Source: Phycisphaeraceae bacterium (GTDB lineage: Bacteria; Planctomycetota; Phycisphaerae; Phycisphaerales; UBA1924). From it: a stretch of 5,395 nucleotides of DNA. The DNA lies in the NCBI GenBank assembly GCA_009827215.1, contig WUAJ01000167.1, positions 1-5,395 of the forward strand, in the 5' to 3' direction. The notes under the pieces are model-generated. The model was not told the origin of the DNA and ran no database searches. It worked only from the letters and a program-made list of their open reading frames with translations. Each line of letters opens with the position of its first letter. Position 1 is the stretch's first letter. The position numbers and the translations under genes were made by a program. Below, piece after piece: positions 1 through 5,395 of this stretch.

Positions 1-13
1 CCTCTTCCGATCT
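1..13. other. Probable Illumina adapter remnant at the left edge
   Basis: Positions 2-13 read CTCTTCCGATCT, identical over 12 bases to the 3' end of the standard Illumina adapter. On the minus strand this is AGATCGGAAGAG, the usual adapter-trimming string. Position 1 is C where the adapter would give G. The match abuts the sequence end, as expected for adapter left in assembled reads. If so, genuine sequence starts at 14 and the terminal residues DRKR of the oxidoreductase are not real. A chance match inside a coding frame remains possible. Confidence 0.6.
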
Positions 14-2808
14 TCCCGAATCGCTGGTATCAATCGCTGTTCGGCGATGGTCATCGACAGATCATACTTGCTATCCATAAAGCCAAAAGAACCAGCCATA
101 CCACAGCAACCCGCATCAATCAGTTCCGCATCCGCACCCATATGTCTAAACATATCCATAGTCGTCTCACTACCCCAGAGCGACTTCTGATGACAATGCG
201 TGTGAACAATGATTCGCTGACCATGTGAATGAACTGAAGGTTTGACTGGATGTGTCTCCCATTGACGAGCGATGAAATCTTCTACAAGAGATGATTGAGC
301 GATCAGCCGTGCGACTTCACCGTTGCGAGATTCATCCAGCAATTCTTCCCATTCGTCCGTCACCACCGACATCGACGAAGGCTCGAAGAAAAGCACTCCT
401 TCAAGCGTGTTCGCATGGAGAACCGAAAGAATCCGATCGAGCGATCGCATCCCATCACGCTTTGCGAAGCCGAGATCACCCTGTGAAATTGCTGAACGAC
501 CTAAATCTGTTGTGGTTAATACACCAACGCTATACCCAAAAGCCTCAAGCACCCGATGGGCAGCGCCCACAATCCTCGGCTCTGTATGAGTAGTCATCGA
601 ATCGGAGATCAGCAACACCTTTGGCCGATCACTCTCAGGGAACTCATGGTCACGGATAGGTTTCTCAAACCTCGGAAGAGAACGATTAGGATGGAACCCC
701 ATCGCAAGATTCATCACCGAACGAACTGGAGGGAAACACGCAATCGCATTGCTCAAGCCAGGCAATAAAGAACCCAGTTTATTTAGCCTGTGCACCCTTG
801 AGAGAATCTGGACCCTCAATGGGACACCATCCATTTGATACCCCTGCCAAAGATATTCGCTCTTGAGTTTCGCGATATCAACCCCGCTTGGACACTCCGT
901 CTTGCACGCTTTACAACTCAAACACAGGTCAAGCGTCTCTTTGGTCTCAGGATCGTTCCAGTGAGCTTCTCCGCCCACTGACCCGAACTTACTCTGGCCG
1001 GTAATCGCAAACCGCAGCGCATTTCCTCGACCACGAGTCGAATGCCGTTCGTCTAAAGAGCCCTGATACGAAGGACACATCGTTCCCGCCATCTTCTTTC
1101 GGCACACACCCGCGCCATTACACATCTCAACAGCGTGACCCAAACCACCCTCACGATCGAATCGATACCCAGTTCCGCGATCGACACCCTTGCCGTGGAT
1201 AGTCAGGACGGTGCTTTGAGGTCGAATCCGAGTATGCTGAGAAATGGATTCGACTGGACCTGGAATGACAATGTTCCCGGGATTCATCACGCCGTGAGGA
1301 TCAAAGAGTCGCTTGATAGAACGATGAGCCTCCATCAACTCTCTCCCCATGAATCGTTCTAGGAAAGGTCCACGAGCACGACCATCTCCATGCTCACCCG
1401 ATGCTACTCCGCCCAACTCTTTGGCAAGATCAGCACAATCAGATGCGATCCGATGCATCGCCTCCTCATCGGTCGGATCCCGTAGATTCAAGAGTGGACG
1501 AACATGCAGCACCCCTACTGATGCATGAGCGTAATACGAAGCAACCGTGCCCTCGCGCTCGACGATACTCCTCAGACGCGAGACGAACTCCTCGAGCCGA
1601 TCGACCGGAATCGCACAATCCTCAATGAATCCCAACGGCTTGCGTTCACCCTTGATCCCATGCAAGAGTGGCTCGCCAGCTTTGCGAAGCTTCCATGCTT
1701 GCAGCATTGCCTCATTGTCCGTGATCAACTCGACAGCACCTGCCGATGTCACATCGCGCACGCGTTCGAGCTGAGCACGCACAGCATCCACCGACTCGCC
1801 GAAGAACTCCACATACAAAACCGCCCGTGTCTGTCCTGAACTCAGCTTGGGAAGCAACTCAACATAACGAGACTGCTCGCGATTCTCGCGTGCGAGATCC
1901 AAGATCAGATCATCGAGCAACTCAATCCCCGCCGGACACAGTTCTAATAAATCTTGGACAGAACCAATCGCCTCTTCTACAGAACCAAACGCAATAACCC
2001 CGAGCCCCTTCGCTCTTGGGATCGGATGAAGTTTGAGCGTCGCTTCCAGCGTCATCGCGAGGGTTCCCTCGCTCCCACACAGTAGATCTTTCAGATTCAC
2101 GCCCGCTGGATCCCAGTCGCAAGCTTCAAGCTGCTGAAGGATCACATCGAGTTGATATCCAGTGCTCCTTCTGAAGGTCTTGGGGTAACGCTCACGGATT
2201 AAGCTTCGATTCTCGCGAATCACTTCAGTCACACCGCGCGTGATCTCCATCACCCGTGAATCCTTTGTAGCAGTCCCTGTCCCGAACTCAGCAATGTACC
2301 CATCCCAAAGACACGCTCGGACAGAATCAACATTCTCCGATATTCGGCCATAAAGAATCGAATGGACCCCAGCAGCGTTGTTCCCAATACAACCACCAAT
2401 CGTTGCCTGTCGGGCTGTCGATGGATCAGGCGCAAAAAACAGTCCTTGTGCACGAATAGCATCATTCAGATCGTCTATTGTGATCCCAGCTTCAACTCGA
2501 CAACTTTGCGCGGCTACATCCAGATCCAAGATGCGTCCACAGTTCCCAGAAATATCCACAACCACGGCTTCGTTGACACACTGCCCTGCCAAACTTGTGC
2601 CCCCTCCACGAGGGAGAATGCCTACACCTTTCGCGCCACACACGCCAATAGCCCGAGCCGCATCAGCAAGCGAATCAGGCACAACCACCCCGATAGGCAT
2701 GACCTGATAGATCGACGCATCGGTGCTGTAAAGCCCTCGTGTGTGATCCTCAAAGGACACATGACCATGCACGGACTTTCTGAGTTCTTGCTCGATTGCC
2801 GATGTCAT
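1..2808 (-). CDS. FAD-linked oxidase / iron-sulfur fusion protein (YdiJ-type D-2-hydroxyacid dehydrogenase), 3' end cut off
   Basis: One uninterrupted frame of 936 codons runs from ATG at 2808 to the window edge without a stop. Seen domains: an N-terminal PCMH-type FAD-binding domain (about 36-262) with PRGGGTSLAGQ (66-76), PDPST (128-132), GGCIGNNAAG (138-147) and GSEGTLA (245-251); an FAD-oxidase C-terminal domain (about 265-520) with HASVGVLHVRPLL (428-440), GEHGDGRARGPF (471-482) and PHGVMNPGNI (504-513). An iron-sulfur part follows, with Cys563, Cys569 and Cys578-Pro, then a CxxCxxCxxxCP ferredoxin motif at 629-640. A CCG-type domain has HTHCHQK (869-875) and GCCGMAGSFG (900-909). Family knowledge: such proteins of about 1000 aa oxidise D-2-hydroxyacids (D-lactate, D-2-hydroxyglutarate) through FAD and Fe-S clusters to an acceptor such as quinone, usually peripherally at the inner membrane. 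The substrate cannot be told from sequence. By comparison some 40-80 C-terminal residues are missing. The last four or five codons may be adapter rather than genome. A Shine-Dalgarno GGAAGG ten bases upstream supports the start. Confidence 0.95.
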   Translation of the reverse strand, partial: MTSAIEQELRKSVHGHVSFEDHTRGLYSTDASIYQVMPIGVVVPDSLADAARAIGVCGAKGVGILPRGGGTSLAGQCVNEAVVVDISGNCGRILDLDVAAQSCRVEAGITIDDLNDAIRAQGLFFAPDPSTARQATIGGCIGNNAAGVHSILYGRISENVDSVRACLWDGYIAEFGTGTATKDSRVMEITRGVTEVIRENRSLIRERYPKTFRRSTGYQLDVILQQLEACDWDPAGVNLKDLLCGSEGTLAMTLEATLKLHPIPRAKGLGVIAFGSVEEAIGSVQDLLELCPAGIELLDDLILDLARENREQSRYVELLPKLSSGQTRAVLYVEFFGESVDAVRAQLERVRDVTSAGAVELITDNEAMLQAWKLRKAGEPLLHGIKGERKPLGFIEDCAIPVDRLEEFVSRLRSIVEREGTVASYYAHASVGVLHVRPLLNLRDPTDEEAMHRIASDCADLAKELGGVASGEHGDGRARGPFLERFMGRELMEAHRSIKRLFDPHGVMNPGNIVIPGPVESISQHTRIRPQSTVLTIHGKGVDRGTGYRFDREGGLGHAVEMCNGAGVCRKKMAGTMCPSYQGSLDERHSTRGRGNALRFAITGQSKFGSVGGEAHWNDPETKETLDLCLSCKACKTECPSGVDIAKLKSEYLWQGYQMDGVPLRVQILSRVHRLNKLGSLLPGLSNAIACFPPVRSVMNLAMGFHPNRSLPRFEKPIRDHEFPESDRPKVLLISDSMTTHTEPRIVGAAHRVLEAFGYSVGVLTTTDLGRSAISQGDLGFAKRDGMRSLDRILSVLHANTLEGVLFFEPSSMSVVTDEWEELLDESRNGEVARLIAQSSLVEDFIARQWETHPVKPSVHSHGQRIIVHTHCHQKSLWGSETTMDMFRHMGADAELIDAGCCGMAGSFGFMDSKYDLSMTIAEQRLIPAIREDRKR

Positions 2809-2818
2809 AGAAAAAGTG

Positions 2819-2824
2819 CCTTCC
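2819..2824 (-). promoter_or_regulatory. Shine-Dalgarno of the FAD/Fe-S oxidoreductase
   Basis: The minus strand reads GGAAGG, ten bases before the ATG at 2808. This is slightly long but acceptable spacing. It sits only about four bases beyond the T-tract of the upstream terminator. Unless the gene is read through from the pilin-like gene, its promoter must therefore overlap or precede the terminator. A TATACT hexamer on the minus strand (2866-2861) would place a transcription start inside the terminator stem, but I see no convincing -35 partner. Confidence 0.55.
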
Positions 2825-2828
2825 AATG

Positions 2829-2859
2829 AAAAAACCCGCAGCCGAAAAGGCTGCGGGTT
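2829..2859 (-). terminator. Rho-independent terminator of the pilin-like gene
   Basis: There is a perfect 11-bp inverted repeat, AACCCGCAGCC at 2833-2843 and its complement at 2849-2859, with a five-base loop (UUUUC on the minus-strand RNA). Read on the minus strand the GC-rich stem is followed by a run of T (complement of A2829-A2834, two or more beyond the stem end). It lies 50 bases past the stop codon of the pilin-like gene and just before the oxidoreductase's ribosome binding site. It should end the pilin transcript and insulate the downstream gene. On the plus strand the stem is not followed by a T run, so it is one-directional. Confidence 0.9.
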
Positions 2860-2876
2860 CAGTATACAGATCAGCC

Positions 2877-2895
2877 GTCAGTGAATGACACTGAC
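2877..2895. repeat. Short perfect dyad (GTCAGTG / CACTGAC) between terminator and pilin stop
   Basis: The arms GTCAGTG (2877-2883) and CACTGAC (2889-2895) are exact reverse complements around AATGA. It could be a second small 3' hairpin of the pilin transcript, or an operator upstream of the oxidoreductase, since it covers the region where a -35 box would lie if TATACT (2866-2861, minus) were the -10. Seven-base arms are weak evidence on their own. Confidence 0.3.
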
Positions 2896-2908
2896 AGGAT
2901 GAGAAAGA

Positions 2909-3973
<1,065 letters not shown>

Positions 3974-3980
3974 GACATGA

Positions 3981-3984
3981 CTCC
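3981..3984 (-). promoter_or_regulatory. Shine-Dalgarno deciding the pilin-like gene's start
   Basis: GGAG on the minus strand lies seven bases before ATG 3973. The upstream ATG at 4027 has no purine-rich stretch near it, and translation from there would add 18 residues ahead of a prepilin leader, which is atypical for this class. Confidence 0.75.
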
Positions 3985-3989
3985 ATTTC

Positions 3990-4008
3990 TGTCTGGGATA
4001 TCCAGACA
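3990..4008 (-). promoter_or_regulatory. Hairpin in the 5' leader of the pilin-like gene
   Basis: TGTCTGG and CCAGACA form a perfect 7-bp inverted repeat around a five-base loop. Transcribed on the minus strand, the stem ends five bases before the Shine-Dalgarno. It may stabilise the mRNA, modulate translation or act as a protein binding site at the DNA level. No promoter with recognisable -35 and -10 boxes is visible for this gene. Confidence 0.4.
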
Positions 4009-4054
4009 TCGCTGAACAAACATTCATGCTTAATCAGCAAGTTTGTGGAGCGGA

Positions 4055-4196
4055 TCGGTCACACGACCGAAACGCACGAGCGTCCACGCAACTCGCCCGG
4101 TGGACACAGGGGCCGAAATGTCGGCTTCGTGCGATTCGGCTGGAATCATGAACGGGCTACTGCCCAAAAGAGTGCGATATGCGTCTTTGCCGAATC
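4055..4196. other. Cluster of mutually compatible inverted repeats (possible structured RNA or leader)
   Basis: Four perfect dyads follow one another without conflict: TCGGTC/GACCGA (4055-4060, 4065-4070), GTCCAC/GTGGAC (4082-4087, 4100-4105), GCCGA/TCGGC (4112-4116, 4121-4125) and GATTCGGC/GCCGAATC (4133-4140, 4189-4196). The last encloses GGGC-TACT-GCCC (4154-4165). Either strand could fold this way. Neither strand shows a U-tract terminator at the end of the block, which argues against a free-standing small RNA. The stems may equally be chance in GC-rich sequence. Confidence 0.25.
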
Positions 4197-4258
4197 ACAT
4201 TCGCCAGTACAACTGTACGGGAATACCATACGCCAGACAAGCCAAACAGGTTCCATAA

Positions 4259-4288
4259 CCCCCAAACATCCACCCCCCAGAAACCCCC
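4259..4288. repeat. C-rich tract (G-runs on the minus strand) upstream of the ridA-like gene
   Basis: Three C runs of five, six and five bases (4259-4263, 4273-4278, 4284-4288) lie within 30 bases, giving G5-N5-G6-N9-G5 on the minus strand. With only three long G runs this falls short of a canonical four-run, three-tetrad quadruplex. A two-tetrad fold is possible. It directly precedes the TTGACA at 4292. Confidence 0.4.
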
Positions 4289-4291
4289 ATT

Positions 4292-4328
4292 TTGACAGCC
4301 AAATGGGCCAATCCAAGAGATTTATACT
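4292..4328 (+). promoter_or_regulatory. Weak promoter-like and RBS-like elements before the ridA-like gene
   Basis: TTGACA (4292-4297) matches the -35 consensus exactly, and TATACT (4323-4328) resembles a -10. However, the 25-base spacing is far too long for them to work together, and TATACT lies only three bases before the ATG. AAGAGA (4315-4320) is a weak Shine-Dalgarno eleven bases upstream of the start. The real promoter is not settled. A near-leaderless transcript is possible but does not fit exactly. Confidence 0.2.
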
Positions 4329-4331
4329 CAA

Positions 4332-4796
4332 ATGTCCAATTCCCAACGCCTTAGAGATCTCAACATTACCCTACCCCAAGCTACAAAGCCCCTCGCCTCC
4401 TATGTACCCACCCGCCATACCGGATCTCTTATCCACATCTCAGGACAGATCCCCATCAGCAATGGCGAGCTTCTCGCTACCGGAGTAGTACCCACCGATG
4501 TTGATGAAAAGACTGCCGTTGCCTGCGCTCGTCAGTGCACACTCAACGCACTCGCCGCCCTCACCGACGCTATCGGGAGTATTGATAAAGTCACCAAGGT
4601 GGTCAAAGTAGGAGTCTTCGTCGCCGCCGCACAAGACTTCGGGGCCCAACCCCAAATCGCCAACGGCTGCTCCGACCTCCTCGTCGAAATCTTTGGTCAA
4701 GAAATTGGTCAACACGCCCGCGCCGCCGTGGGCGTGGCATCACTCCCGCGCAATGTGCCCGTAGAAATCGAATTCCTGTTCGAGGTCAGCGAGTAA
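4332..4796 (+). CDS. RidA / YjgF / UK114 family protein (about 150-aa subgroup)
   Basis: The protein is 154 aa with no signal peptide or membrane segment, so it is cytosolic. Family landmarks: Tyr24 in ASYVP, SGQIP at 37-41, a QCTLNALAAL helix at 68-77, and the signature HARAAVGVASLPRNVPVEIE (128-147). Arg130 aligns with Arg105 of E. coli RidA, the residue that anchors the substrate carboxylate, and Glu147 with its active-site glutamate. Family knowledge: RidA hydrolyses reactive enamine/imine intermediates such as 2-aminoacrylate from PLP enzymes and works as a trimer. Members of this longer subgroup, with an N-terminal extension of the RLRDLNITLP type, are common but less well characterised. 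The kept Arg favours imine deaminase activity, which is an inference. The gene diverges from the pilin-like gene and converges on the transaldolase gene with 15 bases between stops, so it is probably monocistronic. Start ATG 4332 gives the full family N-terminus; ribosome binding site support is weak. Confidence 0.92.
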   Translation: MSNSQRLRDLNITLPQATKPLASYVPTRHTGSLIHISGQIPISNGELLATGVVPTDVDEKTAVACARQCTLNALAALTDAIGSIDKVTKVVKVGVFVAAAQDFGAQPQIANGCSDLLVEIFGQEIGQHARAAVGVASLPRNVPVEIEFLFEVSE

Positions 4797-4811
4797 GGCG
4801 ATTGAATAGGT

Positions 4812-5395
4812 TTAAGCAAAAGCTTTGTTGTAGTCCTCTAAGAACTTCTTCAACCCATTGTCCGTAAGCGGATGCTGCATGAGCTGCTTGATCACCTTCA
4901 GCGGCACCGTCGCCACATCCGCACCAATCAATGCACACTCGAGCATGTGCTTGGGGTGACGAATCGAAGCCGCGAGGATCTTGGTGTCAAAGCCGTAGTT
5001 GTCGTAGATCGTGCGGATCTGTGAGATCAGCTCAGTCCCGTCTTGGGAGATGTCATCGAGCCGACCAATGAATGGCGAGATCAGATACGCACCAGCCTTC
5101 GCAACCATCATCGCTTGCATCGACTGGAAACAGAGCGTCATATTGGTCCGGATGCCTTCGTCACTCAGCGCTTTGCATGCCTTGAGACCATCAACTGTCA
5201 CCGGAAGCTTGACCACAATGTTGTCCGCAATGCCCGCTCGCATCTTGCCTTCAGTCACCATCTCGTCGTATTCAACGGCAATCACTTCCGCAGAGACTGG
5301 TCCAGATACAACTTCACAAATTTCCTCAAGGCGCTTGCCGTAGTCGATCCCTTCCTTTGCGATCAGCGACGGATTGGTCGTCACACCATCAAGGA
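4812..5395 (-). CDS. tal: Transaldolase, small TalC/FSA-like type, 5' end cut off
   Basis: The frame is open to the right edge. The first complete codons (5393 onward) read LDGVTTNPSLIAKEG, the conserved strand close to the N-terminus of this family, so the GTG at 5384 is an internal valine and not a start. There are 193 residues present; family length is about 212-220, so roughly 20-27 are missing. Numbering from the first full codon, Lys62 in VVKLPVT is the Schiff-base lysine. Glu36 (SAEVI) and Phe108 (SPFIGRLDD) are the residues typical of transaldolases, whereas fructose-6-phosphate aldolase has Gln and Tyr there. This supports transaldolase activity: transfer of a dihydroxyacetone unit between sugar phosphates in the cytosolic non-oxidative pentose phosphate pathway. 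The C-terminal part AASIRHPKH ... PLKVIKQLMQHPLT is characteristic of TalC, and the protein ends DYNKAFA. It is convergent with the ridA-like gene, with no terminator hairpin seen between them. Confidence 0.95.
   Translation of the reverse strand, partial: LDGVTTNPSLIAKEGIDYGKRLEEICEVVSGPVSAEVIAVEYDEMVTEGKMRAGIADNIVVKLPVTVDGLKACKALSDEGIRTNMTLCFQSMQAMMVAKAGAYLISPFIGRLDDISQDGTELISQIRTIYDNYGFDTKILAASIRHPKHMLECALIGADVATVPLKVIKQLMQHPLTDNGLKKFLEDYNKAFA

Larger units (their letters stand above)
3974..4331. other. Divergent intergenic region, repeat-rich, no clear gene
   Basis: These 358 bases separate the divergent pilin-like and ridA-like starts. They hold the pilin leader (3974-about 4010), a loose dyad ACAAAC/GTTTGT (4016-4021 with 4041-4046), a GC-richer block with several perfect inverted repeats (4055-4196), a small palindrome GTACA-AC-TGTAC (4207-4218), a C-rich tract (4259-4288) and the ridA upstream signals. 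The plus-strand reading frames through the block have no ribosome binding site and unlikely composition. A minus-strand frame from 4290 to 4030 is coding-like in its second half but is broken by TGA at 4197-4195. I recognise no tRNA, known riboswitch or other named RNA. Confidence 0.7.

Noticed and set aside
2362..2829. Plus-strand open frames (155 and 109 codons) opposite the N-terminal part of the oxidoreductase
   Set aside because: They are shadows of the FAD-binding domain coding sequence, with low-plausibility composition and no ribosome binding site.
4025..4027. ATG at 4027 as the start of the pilin-like protein
   Set aside because: It has no Shine-Dalgarno and would put 27 residues before the cleavage site. 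ATG 3973 has GGAG at seven bases and a nine-residue leader.
4045..4488. Plus-strand frame of 147 codons crossing into the ridA-like gene
   Set aside because: It overlaps the genuine ridA-like start in another frame and has Pro/Ser/His/Arg-rich translation. The C-rich tract accounts for its proline stretch.
4440..4715. Minus-strand frame of 91 codons opposite the ridA-like gene
   Set aside because: It is a shadow of a conserved family protein, with no homology recognised.
5382..5384. GTG as the start codon of the transaldolase
   Set aside because: The frame stays open upstream to the edge and reads LDG before VTTNPS, the conserved internal family sequence, so the gene is cut by the window end.

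Overview
This window looks like a piece of a chromosome from a planctomycete-type bacterium, most likely of the Phycisphaerae kind and probably marine or environmental. The main clue is the central gene. It encodes a pilin-like protein with an AFTLIELLVVIAII leader followed by LPALGKARARA and, near the C-terminus, an FNDAHVEF motif. That style is very abundant in planctomycetes. No 16S gene or other decisive marker is present, so the assignment is an inference. The sequence is probably one short metagenome or draft contig, because both ends cut through genes and the left edge carries a 12-base match to the Illumina adapter core.

Layout, left to right. (1) Positions 1-2808, minus strand: a large fused flavin / iron-sulfur oxidoreductase of the YdiJ / D-2-hydroxyacid dehydrogenase type. 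Its N-terminus is complete, and the last few dozen residues are lost at the left edge. (2) Positions 2809-2908: a 100-base gap with a strong rho-independent terminator for the upstream pilin-like gene, a small second dyad, and the oxidoreductase's Shine-Dalgarno. (3) Positions 2909-3973, minus strand: a secreted or envelope pseudopilin-like protein, with a strong ribosome binding site and a hairpin in its leader. (4) Positions 3974-4331: a 358-base divergent intergenic region unusually rich in short perfect inverted repeats, ending in a C-rich tract. (5) Positions 4332-4796, plus strand: a RidA/YjgF/UK114-family protein of the longer (about 150 aa) subgroup. (6) Positions 4812-5395, minus strand: a small TalC-type transaldolase that lacks its first roughly two dozen residues at the right edge.

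The genes do not form an obvious pathway or defence or mobile system. The oxidoreductase (oxidation of 2-hydroxyacids, electrons to the quinone pool), the transaldolase (non-oxidative pentose phosphate pathway) and the RidA-like protein (imine/enamine clean-up) are ordinary central or housekeeping metabolism. The pilin-like gene and the oxidoreductase lie in tandem but are separated by a terminator. The pilin-like and ridA-like genes diverge. The ridA-like and transaldolase genes converge with only 15 bases between stops. I found no new biological system. The parts most worth a second look are the repeat-rich divergent intergenic region (with a TGA-interrupted minus-strand frame), the pilin leader hairpin, and the likely sequencing-adapter artefact at the left end.
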